From assembly GCA_043744255.1 (NCBI GenBank), contig JAYTVA010000117.1, positions 74,859 through 138,858 on the forward strand: a stretch of 64,000 nt of DNA. The letters run 5' to 3'. Positions 44,510 to 53,188 of this stretch are shown piece by piece (positions within the stretch are counted from its first letter, which is position 1; each line of letters starts with the position of its first letter). The position numbers were made by a program, and so were the translations under genes. The notes under the pieces were generated by a model. That model searched no databases and had not been told where the DNA came from. It saw only the letters and a list, made by a program, of their open reading frames with translations. This DNA comes from UKL13-2 sp043744255. Its GTDB lineage: Bacteria; Pseudomonadota; Gammaproteobacteria; Burkholderiales; Usitatibacteraceae.

Positions 44510-44523
44510 TTGACGGGGCGCAA
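44510..44523 (+). promoter_or_regulatory. FNR/DNR-like box of hemG
   Basis: TTGACGGGGCGCAA, weaker (both half-sites deviate). It is 98 nt upstream of hemG in the shared intergenic region with the diheme cytochrome. Confidence 0.4.
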
Positions 44524-44614
44524 CAAGGTATCTGACCGGCTCAGCGATCATCTTCCCATTAACCGCAGCCGCGCGCAGGCTCGGCCTTCGCTTCTCTGAC
44601 TGTCCTCCACCGAC

Positions 44615-45133
44615 ATGAATATCCTCATTATTTACTCCACGACCGACGGACATACGCTGCACATCTGTCGGCGCATAACAACATCGCTTGAATTACTACA
44701 TCATCGGGTTTCCTTGGTTGCCCTCGCCGATGCCGACGATCTCAACCCGACCACGTTCGATCAGGTCGTGATCGGTGCCAGTGTTCGCTATGGCAAACAC
44801 CATCCGGATTTGGTTGCGTTTATGCGTCGTCACGGCCCGGTGCTCAGTACCAAATTAAATGCGTTCTTCACAGTTAATCTGGTCGCGCGCAAGCCCGAAA
44901 AAAACCAACCCGACACGAATCCCTATATGATTAAACTCCTCAAGCAACTGTCATGGCGACCGCAGCGGCTTGCCGTGTTCGCCGGAAAGATCAACTATCC
45001 CCGCTATGGATTCATTGACCGGCACATCATTCGTTTCATCATGTGGTTGACCGATGGGCCGACGGGTACAGATGACATGATCGACTTCACGGACTGGGCG
45101 CAGGTGGACGAATTCGCCAATGTGATCGGTTAG
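44615..45133 (+). CDS. hemG: menaquinone-dependent protoporphyrinogen IX dehydrogenase
   Basis: Flavodoxin-fold FMN protein of 172 residues: MNILIIYSTTDGHTLHICRR holds the phosphate-binding loop, followed by FDQVVIGASVRYGKHHP, LNAFFTVNLVARKPEKN and FAGKINYPRYGFIDR, all typical of HemG. It oxidises protoporphyrinogen IX for haem synthesis using quinones as electron acceptor, so it works without oxygen. Its place beside many c-type cytochrome genes fits the need for haem. A weak FNR-like box is present upstream. Confidence 0.95.
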   Translation: MNILIIYSTTDGHTLHICRRITTSLELLHHRVSLVALADADDLNPTTFDQVVIGASVRYGKHHPDLVAFMRRHGPVLSTKLNAFFTVNLVARKPEKNQPDTNPYMIKLLKQLSWRPQRLAVFAGKINYPRYGFIDRHIIRFIMWLTDGPTGTDDMIDFTDWAQVDEFANVIG

Positions 45134-45173
45134 ATTTCGTCTACCCACATTCGGTCGATTGCATAATCCAGCC

Positions 45174-47906
45174 ATGTCCGCTCACTACCTCACCGCCCTA
45201 CTCTCTCCACACTCGGTCGCCATCATCGGCGCAACCGAGCGAGAAGGTGCGCTCGGTCGATTCGTGATCGAAAACATGCGCGCAGCAGCTTTCAACGGCG
45301 CGATGTACGCCGTCAACCCCAAGCACAGCGCAGTGTTTGGCACGCCTTGCTTTGCATCCATCGCGAAACTTCCGCACGCGCCAGAGCTGATCGTCGTCAC
45401 CACGCCTGCGGAGACGGTTGCAGAAATTCTGCGCGATGCAGGCAAGGCAGGTGTTGGTGCGGCGGTGGTACTCTCGGCTGGCTTTGCCGAGATTGGTGCT
45501 GAGGGTCGCGAACGGGCGAAGGAATTGGTGGCCGTGACCAAGCAATACGGGATTCGCATGATCGGCCCGAATTGCGTCGGCATCATGCGCCCGGCAATTG
45601 GTCTTAATGCGACCTTCGCCAACGCGCCAGCAAAGGTGGGTTCGCTGGCACTGGTATCGCAATCGGGTGCCGTGTGTACGGCGATTCTCGATTGGGCGGC
45701 CACCACTGAGGTCGGTTTTTCCAGCGTGATCTCGCTGGGAGGCGCGCTGGATGTGGACTTTGGTGAGGCGCTCCATTTTTTGGTGGACGATCCGCAGACG
45801 CGCAGCATTCTGTTGTATGTGGAAGGCATTCGTGATGCGCGTGGTTTTGTTTCCGCATTGCGTGCAGCAGCGCGCGTGAAACCCGTCATCGTGCTGAAGG
45901 CGGGACGGCATGCAGCCGGTTCGAAGGCAGTGGCGAGTCACACCGGCGCACTCACCGGTAACGACGCGGTGTTCGATGCGGTGCTGGCGCGCTGTGGGGT
46001 GGTGCGCGTGAAATCATCACTACAACTCTTTGCCGCCGCGCGCCTGCTCGCTGACCCACACCTCGCGCGGGCCTTGCGCGGGGATAGATTGGCGATCCTG
46101 ACCAACGGTGGCGGGCCCGGCGTGGTGGCGGCAGACTGCGCGACCGACAACGGTATTTCACTGGCAACGCTGTCGGACGCCACGACTAAGAGTCTGAATA
46201 CATTGCTACCCGCGCATTGGTCACACGCCAATCCGGTTGATTTAATTGGCGATGCGCCAGCAGCGCGTTTTGGCGCGGCGCTAGACGTGATTGCCAACGA
46301 CGCTGATATTGACGCCGCACTCGTCTTGTTTTGCCCGCAGAAAGCATCTACGCCGGAGGACGCCGCACAAGCCACGATTGATGCTGCAAAGCGGGCACTG
46401 GATGTGCATTCGACGCCGGTGTTCACGGCATGGCTCGGCGGCGCGTCGATTGGTCGCGCGCGCGCCATGTTTGAAGCGGCGGGCATTCCCAACTTCATCA
46501 CGCCAGAGAATGCGGTGGAAGCGTTTTCGTATTTGGCGAAGTTTAGGCAGCATCAGGCGCAATTACTGGAGTCCGTGCCCGCTGCAGAGTCGATGACACG
46601 AGTTGATTGCGAACACGCGGTCACTGCGGCGCAAAAGATCCGCGCGAAAGTAGTGGCTGAAAACCGCACCTTACTCAACGAGGACGAGGCCAAAGCGCTG
46701 CTGCACGCGTTCGGCGTCAACGTTGCTCTCGGCGAAATCGCCACCACACGCGACCACGCGCAGGATGCAGCGCAACGCATCGGCTATCCGGTGGTCATGA
46801 AAATTCGTTCGCCCGATATCTCCCACAAGAGCGATGTGGGCGGCGTGCGACTGAACTTGGTCAACGCGCGGCAAGTCGCGAGCGCATTCGACGAAATGCT
46901 GGAGCATGTACTGCACCTACAGCCGACGGCGAAGATTGACGGGGTCAGCATCCAGCCCATGCTGAAATTTGCCGACGCGCGCGAAGTGCTGATCGGTGTT
47001 TCACGCGACCCGGTGTTCGGGCCGGTCATCGCATTTGGTAGCGGCGGCATCGCGGTCGAAGCGATTCACGACCTCGCGCTGGCGCTGCCACCGCTCAATA
47101 GCATGCTGGCCAACGAACTGATCCGCGCCACCCGCATTAGCCGCGTGCTGGCGAGCTACCGCACCGTCCCCGAGATTGATCGTGCCGCGCTCGTCACCGT
47201 ACTGCTGCGAGTGTCCGCCATCACCTGCTCGCTGCCGTGGATCAGTGAGATGGATCTGAATCCGGTACTCTCGCATCCCAAGGGTGCGGCGGTACTCGAC
47301 GCGCGTATCGTGATTGACGCCGCTGCACCAATTGCCGATTCCCGCTATCGCCACATGGCGATTTTTCCGTATCCGGTTGAGCTAGAGCACGATGTGAAGC
47401 TCAACGACGGCGCAGTGCTTCACGTGCGCGCCGTTCGCCCGGATGATGCGGATCGCGAACGCACGTTTGTGGCTGGGATGTCGGATGCGTCTCGCTATTC
47501 GCGCTTTTTGCACTCGGTAAACGCCCTATCCGACGAGATGATTGCGCGCTTCACACAACTCGATTACGACCGCGAAATGGCATTGATCGCACTGGCTCCC
47601 GCAACGGCGGACGAGGACGAGGACGAGGAGATGGCAGGCGTCGCCCGCTATTATCCGAACAGCGACCGCACCAGCGCAGAATTTGCAATCGCCATTGGCG
47701 ATGCGTGGCAGGGGCGCGGTCTCGGTAACGCGTTGATGCGTGCGCTCATCACTAGCGCGCGTGCCGCAGGCTATGCCAACATGAGCAGCACCGTGCTGGA
47801 ACAGAATGGTGCCATGTTGAAATTGGCGGCGGGGCTGGGATTCGTTATCCAGCCAAACGAAATCGAGGCGGATACGGCGACGATTTGTTTGAAACTGATC
47901 CTGTAA
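45174..47906 (+). CDS. acyl-CoA synthetase (NDP-forming)/GNAT fusion protein, Pat-like
   Basis: Protein of 910 residues. Domains in order: CoA-binding Rossmann (HSVAIIGATEREGALGRFVI, QSGAVCTAILDWA), succinyl-CoA ligase-like region (LAILTNGGGPGVVAADCATDNG, ALVLFCPQKAST), ATP-grasp (LNEDEAKALLHAFGVNV, VVMKIRSPDISHKSDVGGV) and C-terminal GNAT acetyltransferase (VRAVRPDDADRERTF, GDAWQGRGLGNALMRALI). This is the architecture of PatZ/Pat-type lysine acetyltransferases, which acetylate acetyl-CoA synthetase and other proteins. An acidic EDEDEEM insert breaks the GNAT domain. The start at 45174 was preferred to 45159. Confidence 0.92.
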   Translation: MSAHYLTALLSPHSVAIIGATEREGALGRFVIENMRAAAFNGAMYAVNPKHSAVFGTPCFASIAKLPHAPELIVVTTPAETVAEILRDAGKAGVGAAVVLSAGFAEIGAEGRERAKELVAVTKQYGIRMIGPNCVGIMRPAIGLNATFANAPAKVGSLALVSQSGAVCTAILDWAATTEVGFSSVISLGGALDVDFGEALHFLVDDPQTRSILLYVEGIRDARGFVSALRAAARVKPVIVLKAGRHAAGSKAVASHTGALTGNDAVFDAVLARCGVVRVKSSLQLFAAARLLADPHLARALRGDRLAILTNGGGPGVVAADCATDNGISLATLSDATTKSLNTLLPAHWSHANPVDLIGDAPAARFGAALDVIANDADIDAALVLFCPQKASTPEDAAQATIDAAKRALDVHSTPVFTAWLGGASIGRARAMFEAAGIPNFITPENAVEAFSYLAKFRQHQAQLLESVPAAESMTRVDCEHAVTAAQKIRAKVVAENRTLLNEDEAKALLHAFGVNVALGEIATTRDHAQDAAQRIGYPVVMKIRSPDISHKSDVGGVRLNLVNARQVASAFDEMLEHVLHLQPTAKIDGVSIQPMLKFADAREVLIGVSRDPVFGPVIAFGSGGIAVEAIHDLALALPPLNSMLANELIRATRISRVLASYRTVPEIDRAALVTVLLRVSAITCSLPWISEMDLNPVLSHPKGAAVLDARIVIDAAAPIADSRYRHMAIFPYPVELEHDVKLNDGAVLHVRAVRPDDADRERTFVAGMSDASRYSRFLHSVNALSDEMIARFTQLDYDREMALIALAPATADEDEDEEMAGVARYYPNSDRTSAEFAIAIGDAWQGRGLGNALMRALITSARAAGYANMSSTVLEQNGAMLKLAAGLGFVIQPNEIEADTATICLKLIL

Positions 47907-48375
47907 GCTTTTCGTTGAGTACTTAATGAAAGCAAAACGATAAAGTAAGCAACAAACCGATTTGGCAGGCATCAAAAAAGAGTAATTAAAACAACGCACG
48001 TTCACACTCTCAGGCAAAGCCGAAGTCGTCCGGCACAAGAAGGCCGCGAACCTCAGCTATGCCGCCCGCGGACAAGTTCAACACCCCGCCCACGCTAGTC
48101 AAGCAATGCGCGAAGCTATGTAAGGGGTCAGCTCACCACTGCCTCGGTGAGCCCCATTTCTGTAGTACCGAGTCGAACGACGCGTTGTTCGTCAGCGTGA
48201 TCCTACAAGCCTTCCCAATTTGCGCCGACAACTTGATGAGCCGCCACGTGGAAAACTTCTACTCAAGATTGGGTCGGCAAATCAGACCCACCGTTCCCGC
48301 AATCATCCCCATCGCCTGAATCTGTTCCGGGTGATAAATAGAACGGCACAACCTTAAATTGGAAAGGGGTTCGTC
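47907..48375. other. 469-bp intergenic region without clear gene
   Basis: No convincing CDS, RNA gene or FNR-like box. The open frame at 48059-48319 (86 residues, plus strand) lacks a ribosome site and familiar content. The region probably holds the promoter of the BON-domain lipoprotein. Confidence 0.5.
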
Positions 48376-48849
48376 ATGGGCGTTTCAAAATTAACTGTTT
48401 TATTGTTGTCGATTGCTGCTGTCATGACTATCTCAGCCTGCGATAAACGAACCAAGTCTGGCGAAACCGTCGGGCAAAAAATCGATAAGGCGATCGACAA
48501 AACGAACGAAACGGCTGCAGCTGCCAGTGACAAAATCGGCGCACAAATGGACAAGACCGGCACGGCGATTTCAGGCGTGGCGTCGGCGGTTGCCGCTAAT
48601 GCCAGTGCTACCAGCGCAAAGGCTGGTGAGGCAATTGCTGATGGCGCGATCTCCGCTTCGATCAATGCGGACTTACTAAAAGATCCAGAGTTAAGCGTCT
48701 TGAAAATCGATGTTGATGCCAAGCAAAGCGCGGTGGTTCTGAATGGTTTGACGCCATCGGAAGAAGCGCGTGTCCGCGCCGTCAAAATTGCATCCGCCGT
48801 TAAAGGCGTTACGCGAGTAGAAAACAATCTCAGTGTCAAAAAACCCTAG
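48376..48849 (+). CDS. BON-domain lipoprotein
   Basis: Protein of 157 residues with a lipoprotein signal (LLLSIAAVMTISAC, lipidation Cys near 22). A middle region of Ala/Lys/Thr-rich helix (KIDKAIDKTNETAAAASDKIG) precedes a BON domain (SASINADLLKDPELSVLKIDVDAKQSAVVLNGL, AVKGVTRVENNLSV). BON proteins bind phospholipid and act in osmotic or envelope stress (OsmY-like). GGAAAGGGG precedes the start. The next gene is the 3'-truncated ElaB/YqjD-like gene, another envelope stress type. Confidence 0.92.
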   Translation: MGVSKLTVLLLSIAAVMTISACDKRTKSGETVGQKIDKAIDKTNETAAAASDKIGAQMDKTGTAISGVASAVAANASATSAKAGEAIADGAISASINADLLKDPELSVLKIDVDAKQSAVVLNGLTPSEEARVRAVKIASAVKGVTRVENNLSVKKP

Positions 48850-48908
48850 TTACCTATTAGCAGTTGTTCATCAATACCCAATTAACCGCTTCATCGAAAG
48901 GAAACAGT

Positions 48909-49406
48909 ATGGATACCAGCAACCCAACATCAAATCTTGATCAGCTGCGCGCTAAGGCAGCTTCTTCTCTCGGTGCCGTCAAGCATGACGTTAACTCTGC
49001 AGCCCGTGATATTCGCGGCGCGGCGAGCCAAGCCACAGAGGCGGTTAAATCCGATGTGCAGGAATTGCTCGACTCGGCCAAAGCATCAGGCAAAGCTGAG
49101 CTCGCCGCTGCGGCAAATCGGCTATCTGCCTACGTTAGTTCAGTAGCCACTTCAGCGCTTAAGCCGATGCTGAATCTCACCAACAATCCCACGTCGAAAT
49201 GCCAGCACGCAGACGACAAAGGTCACGCCCATGATGATGGTGACCCAAGAGCCGAGGCCGGAGAAGTAGTTCTCAATCGCGCCGATGGCAGCGGCACCAA
49301 GCACCGGGCCGAGGATGGTGCCAACGCCGCCGAGCAACGTCATCAACACTACCTCGCCGGACATTTGCCACGTCACGTCAGTCAGGCTGGCGAGGCCGAG
49401 TGCTAG
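48909..49406 (+). CDS. 3'-truncated ElaB/YqjD-like or phasin-like gene reading into livM
   Basis: The frame starts MDTSNPTSNLDQLRAKAASS after AAAGGAAACA. Its first ~80 residues are a helical Ala/Lys/Ser-rich region (DVNSAARDIRGAASQATEAV, SDVQELLDSAKASGKAEL) like DUF883/ElaB or phasin-like proteins. After about position 49150 the sequence changes to Cys/His/Asp-rich text that is simply the antisense of livM, and it stops at 49406, giving a 255-nt opposite-strand overlap. The expected C-terminal membrane anchor of the ElaB type is missing. I read this as a gene cut by a rearrangement that placed the liv cluster here. Confidence 0.6.
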   Translation: MDTSNPTSNLDQLRAKAASSLGAVKHDVNSAARDIRGAASQATEAVKSDVQELLDSAKASGKAELAAAANRLSAYVSSVATSALKPMLNLTNNPTSKCQHADDKGHAHDDGDPRAEAGEVVLNRADGSGTKHRAEDGANAAEQRHQHYLAGHLPRHVSQAGEAEC

Positions 49407-50069
49407 GGACTTCAACGCACCGGCCATTCCCGCCAGTGCAGCGGAGATGACGAAAGCGACCAGTTTGTATTTATCTACGTCATAGCCTAGCGACAAGGCG
49501 CGTGGCTCATTTTCGCGGATGGATTTCAGCACTTGCCCGAACGGCGAGTGGATGGTGCGATAGATCAGCCAGAAACCGAAAATGAACACGGCCAGCACGA
49601 AGTAGTACATCACTCGGTCATCGGCCAAGCTGATGAGGCCGAATAGTTTGCCGCGCGGCACCTCTTGCAAGCCATCTTCAGCACCCGTGAACGGTGCCTG
49701 TACGCAGAGAAAATAAATCATTTGTGAGAGCGCCAAACTCACCATCGCGAAGTAGATGCCCTGGCGCCGCACCGCGAGCCAGCCGACCAGATAGCCGAGT
49801 ACCGCAGCACTCGCGGTGCCGAGCAGAATGGAGAGTTCGGGCGTGAGACCCCAAGCCTTGGCAGCGTAACCGCAGATATAGGCGGCACCGCCAAAAAACA
49901 TCGCGTGGCCAAACGACAGTAGCCCAGTGAAGCCCAGCAACAGGTTGAACGCGCAGGCGAACAGCGCGAAGCACAGCAGCTTCATGAGAAAAATGGGATA
50001 GCCGATGAACGGCGCGACGAGTGCCAGCAGCAGCAAAACGGCGTAGAGAATTTTGGTGGACTTAGTCAT
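49152..50069 (-). CDS. livM: branched-chain amino-acid-type ABC transporter permease LivM
   Basis: Inner-membrane permease of 305 residues with about nine hydrophobic segments. GFTGLLSFGHAMFFGGAAYI and the EAA-like LGGVGTILGPVLGAAAIG are LivM signatures. It starts within the stop codon of livH (TAATG). Its end seems normal (GIVGEIQHRLKR). Last gene of the leftward livG-livF-SBP-livH-livM set; it converges on the truncated gene with a 255-nt overlap. Confidence 0.94.
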   Translation of the reverse strand: MTKSTKILYAVLLLLALVAPFIGYPIFLMKLLCFALFACAFNLLLGFTGLLSFGHAMFFGGAAYICGYAAKAWGLTPELSILLGTASAAVLGYLVGWLAVRRQGIYFAMVSLALSQMIYFLCVQAPFTGAEDGLQEVPRGKLFGLISLADDRVMYYFVLAVFIFGFWLIYRTIHSPFGQVLKSIRENEPRALSLGYDVDKYKLVAFVISAALAGMAGALKSLALGLASLTDVTWQMSGEVVLMTLLGGVGTILGPVLGAAAIGAIENYFSGLGSWVTIIMGVTFVVCVLAFRRGIVGEIQHRLKR

Positions 50070-50956
50070 TATTTTTCTCGCCCGAATAGCCCGGCAGGAC
50101 GGATGGTGAGCACGATGGCCATGATGATGAAGACGACCGTGGACGAAAGCTCTGGATAGAAAACTTTGACCAGACCTTCGATCAAGCCGAGCGCCAGACC
50201 AGTGACGATTGCGCCCAAGATCGAGCCCATCCCGCCGATGACGACGACCGCGAAGACGACGATGATGATGTTCGAGCCCATCAGCGGGCTGACCTGATAG
50301 ACGGGTGCGGCGAGCACGCCCGCGAGCCCCGCAAGGCCAACACCGAATGCGTATGTGAGCGTCACCATTAGCGGCACGTTGATCCCGAAAGCCTGCACTA
50401 GCTTGGGGTTTTCGGTGCCGGCACGCAGGTACGCGCCGAGGCGGGTGCGCTCTATCACGAACCACGTCGCGAGGCAAACAGTCAGACAAGCGACCACGAC
50501 CCACGCGCGATATTTCGGCAAATTCATGAAGCCTAGATCGAACGCGCCTTTAAATACTTCGGGCAAATCATAGGGCTGACCCGAGACGCCGTATTGGTCG
50601 CGGAAGATGCCCTCAATGATGAGTGCGAGGCCGAGCGTGAGCAGCAGGCCGTAGAGATGATCGAGCTGGTAGAGCCAGCGCAACATGGTTTTTTCGATGA
50701 CCACACCGACCAGTGCGACGCCGATTGGCGCGAGCAGCAGCGACCACCAGTAATTGACGCCAAAATAATTCAGCAGCATCCACGAAAAAAACGCGCCCAT
50801 CATGTAGAACGCGCCGTGGGCAAAATTCACCACGTTCAACATGCCGAAAATAACCGCGAGGCCGAGGGTGAGCATGGCGTAGAACGAGCCATTCACTAAG
50901 CCAATCATGAGCTGACCGAGTAGTGCTTGGGTAGGGACGCCGAAAATTTCTGTCAT
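50069..50956 (-). CDS. livH: branched-chain amino-acid-type ABC transporter permease LivH
   Basis: Inner-membrane permease of 295 residues with eight or so helices. GSFYAMLTLGLAVIFGMLNVVNFAHGAFYMMGAF and VVIGGMGSILGAIVTGLALG are LivH signatures. It is separated from the solute-binding protein gene by about 230 bp that contain a MITE-like element. Confidence 0.95.
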   Translation of the reverse strand: MTEIFGVPTQALLGQLMIGLVNGSFYAMLTLGLAVIFGMLNVVNFAHGAFYMMGAFFSWMLLNYFGVNYWWSLLLAPIGVALVGVVIEKTMLRWLYQLDHLYGLLLTLGLALIIEGIFRDQYGVSGQPYDLPEVFKGAFDLGFMNLPKYRAWVVVACLTVCLATWFVIERTRLGAYLRAGTENPKLVQAFGINVPLMVTLTYAFGVGLAGLAGVLAAPVYQVSPLMGSNIIIVVFAVVVIGGMGSILGAIVTGLALGLIEGLVKVFYPELSSTVVFIIMAIVLTIRPAGLFGREK

Positions 50957-51014
50957 TGGAGTGAGGCGTTTTTCTTAACGTACGTTTGCGAGCAGAGCGG
51001 GCGACAACCCATAA

Positions 51015-51139
51015 ATTGTCATTCTGAACCCAGCTCTATCGGGTGAAGAATCTGCTTTTTCGTTCGCAAGCAAGAAGCAGATTGTTTGGCAACTGCGTTC
51101 GACAACGGCGTTCGGCAACTGCGGCCTCAGAATGACAAT
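51015..51139. mobile_element. 125-bp MITE-like inverted-repeat element
   Basis: Bounded by perfect 13-bp terminal inverted repeats (ATTGTCATTCTGA at 51015-51027 and its complement at 51127-51139). Inside lies another hairpin (AATCTGCTT at about 51051 and AAGCAGATT near 51076). The GTCATTCTGAA...GAAGAATCTG text is of a type dispersed in many bacterial genomes. It has no coding capacity. It sits between livH and the substrate-binding protein gene, inside an otherwise operon-like set. Confidence 0.7.
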
Positions 51140-51187
51140 GTTTTTACACTGCCACTCGTGAGACCGCCCTACTACATCGCTACATCT

Positions 51188-52411
51188 TTACTTTTTCAAC
51201 GCTGGGCAACGCGTTGCGGCCAACGATTGAAACGCATCATCACCCTTCACGGTACCTTTGAGATTGTAGTAATCCCACGGCGCTTTGGATTCTGCTGGCT
51301 TCTTCACTTGGAACAAATACATATCGTGCACCATGCGGCCATCTTCACGAATCTTGCCGCCTTTGGCAAACATATCGTTGATTGGCGTTTCTTTCATCTT
51401 CTTCAATACGGTGGCGGTGTCATCCGTGCCGCTGGCCTGGACGGCGTTCAGGTAGTGCATGACCGATGAATAAACCGCCGCGTGGTTGGAGTTCGGCTTT
51501 TTCTTCATGCGCTCTTCGTAACGCTTCGCCCAAGCGCGGGTTTCAGCGTTCATGTCCCAGTACCAGCCTTCGGTCAAATAGAGACCCTGTGCGGTGTTCA
51601 AGCCAACCGCGTGCACATCCGTAATCAACATCAGCAATGCGGCCAAGTTCTGGTTTTTGGTGATGCCGAATTCAGACGCGGCCTTGATGCTGTTGACCGT
51701 GTCGCCACCTGCGTTGGCAAGGCCAACAATCTTCGCTTTGGATGTTTGCGCCTGCAACAGGAACGATGAGAAATCGCCCGTAGACAGTGGATGACGCACG
51801 GCGCCAAGCACCTTGCCGCCAGCGGCCTTGACCACATCGCCGGTGTCTTTTTCTAGCGAGTGACCGAACGCGTAATCAGCGGTCAGGAAAAACCAGCTAT
51901 CGCCGCCGTCTTTCACGATCGCTTTGCCAACCACGTTGCCGAGTGCAATCGTGTCCATCAAATAGTGGATGCCGGAGCCGGGCGAGCAGTCTTCGTTGGT
52001 GATGCGCGATGACGCCGCACCCGTAACAACGGTGATCTTGTTTTTTGCTTTGCCGAGACCTTGCACCGCGAGTGCCACTGCGGAATTCAAATTCTCGAAG
52101 GTCGCGTCAACTTTGTCCACATCGAACCATTGCTGGGTGATGTTCTTAGCCACGTCGGCTTTGTTCTGGTGATCGGCGCTGACGATTTCGATGTTCTTGC
52201 CGAACATCTTGCCGCCGAAGTCTTCAATCGCCATCTTGGCGGCCGTCACCGCGCCAGGGCCGCCGTAGTCCGCATATACGCCGGACATATCCGACAGCAC
52301 GGCGATCTTTACCACATCATCCGATGCCTTGCCCGCTTGCGCGAAGGCAGCACCTGCGCCACACGCGAGCGTGGCAGCGACCAAAGCGGTCAACAATTTA
52401 CGTTTCATCAT
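51188..52411 (-). CDS. ABC transporter substrate-binding protein, branched-chain amino-acid type
   Basis: Periplasmic type 1 solute-binding protein of 407 residues with a signal peptide (MMKRKLLTALVAATLACGAGAAFAQ). The body contains VVKIAVLSDMSGVYADYGGPGAVTAAKMAIEDFGG and ITVVTGAASSRITNEDCSPG, typical of LivJ-like proteins. Length and the YTWD-like YLTEGWYWDMN region suggest the family with aromatic-acid, amide or amino-acid ligands; the ligand is not determinable here. AGGAG precedes tandem ATG codons at 52411/52408. Confidence 0.93.
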   Translation of the reverse strand: MMKRKLLTALVAATLACGAGAAFAQAGKASDDVVKIAVLSDMSGVYADYGGPGAVTAAKMAIEDFGGKMFGKNIEIVSADHQNKADVAKNITQQWFDVDKVDATFENLNSAVALAVQGLGKAKNKITVVTGAASSRITNEDCSPGSGIHYLMDTIALGNVVGKAIVKDGGDSWFFLTADYAFGHSLEKDTGDVVKAAGGKVLGAVRHPLSTGDFSSFLLQAQTSKAKIVGLANAGGDTVNSIKAASEFGITKNQNLAALLMLITDVHAVGLNTAQGLYLTEGWYWDMNAETRAWAKRYEERMKKKPNSNHAAVYSSVMHYLNAVQASGTDDTATVLKKMKETPINDMFAKGGKIREDGRMVHDMYLFQVKKPAESKAPWDYYNLKGTVKGDDAFQSLAATRCPALKK

Positions 52412-52462
52412 GTTTACTCCTCGTTGTCGAACCAAGGATTGCTTGGCTCATTCGTTAAAAAA

Positions 52463-53188
52463 CTAAACCCCTAAAAATTCATGAAGCATGTCAGTTTTCG
52501 CGGCCAGTTCGTGCTTTTCTACCACCGCAGCAATCTTGCCATGTTCCATCACGTAATGTCGGTCAGCCAACGGCGCGGCGAAACGGAAATTTTGTTCCAC
52601 CATGATGATCGTGAAGCCTTTGGCCTTCAACTGTCGGATAACGCGTCCCAACGTTTGCACGATGACCGGCGCGAGACCCTCGGTGATTTCATCGAGCAGC
52701 AAAATATCGGCACCGGTACGCAGGATGCGCGCCATCGCCAACATTTGCTGCTCCCCGCCGGAAAGCCGCGTGCCTTGGCTGTTTCGGCGTTCTTTGAGGT
52801 TAGGAAACATGGCATAAATCTCATCGACCGTCATGCCGTTTTTGCCGACGGTGGGCAACAACATTAAATTTTCTTCGCAGCTCAAACTGGAAAAAATGCC
52901 GCGCTCTTCTGGGCAGTAGCCAATGCCGAGGCGGGCAATTTTGTGCGAGGCGAGGCCAATTGCTTCTTGCCCGTTGATCTGGATCGAGCCCGTGCGTTTG
53001 CCCGTAAGCGCGAGAATCGCTTTCAGTGTGGTGGTGCGCCCTGCCCCGTTGCGCCCCAGCAGCGTAACCAATTCACCACGCTTCACGTCAAACGATACAC
53101 CATGCAGGATGTGCGATTCGCCGTAGTAGGCATTGAGATCGGCGATATGCAGTGCCGTTGCGACCTCTGTTTTTGCCACCGCGTTCAT
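52463..53188 (-). CDS. livF: LivF-type ABC ATPase with Arg in Walker A
   Basis: Cytosolic ATPase of 241 residues. The Walker A reads GRNGAGRTT, with Arg (codon at 53036-53038) in place of the invariant Lys. The signature LSGGEQQMLAMARIL, Walker B ILLLDEITEGLAP and EHGKIAAVVEKHEL are intact. All three bases of the codon differ from AAA/AAG, so a single base error would not explain it. The partner LivG has a normal Lys. Overlaps the livG stop by 4 nt. Confidence 0.93.
   Translation of the reverse strand: MNAVAKTEVATALHIADLNAYYGESHILHGVSFDVKRGELVTLLGRNGAGRTTTLKAILALTGKRTGSIQINGQEAIGLASHKIARLGIGYCPEERGIFSSLSCEENLMLLPTVGKNGMTVDEIYAMFPNLKERRNSQGTRLSGGEQQMLAMARILRTGADILLLDEITEGLAPVIVQTLGRVIRQLKAKGFTIIMVEQNFRFAAPLADRHYVMEHGKIAAVVEKHELAAKTDMLHEFLGV

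Noticed and set aside
48059..48319. 86-codon open frame on the plus strand in an intergenic region
   Set aside because: No ribosome site, no recognisable domain, unusual Cys/Pro composition.
51015..51139. Element read as a structured regulatory RNA (riboswitch)
   Set aside because: Perfect terminal inverted repeats and the dispersed-repeat-like text fit a MITE better; no riboswitch core recognised.
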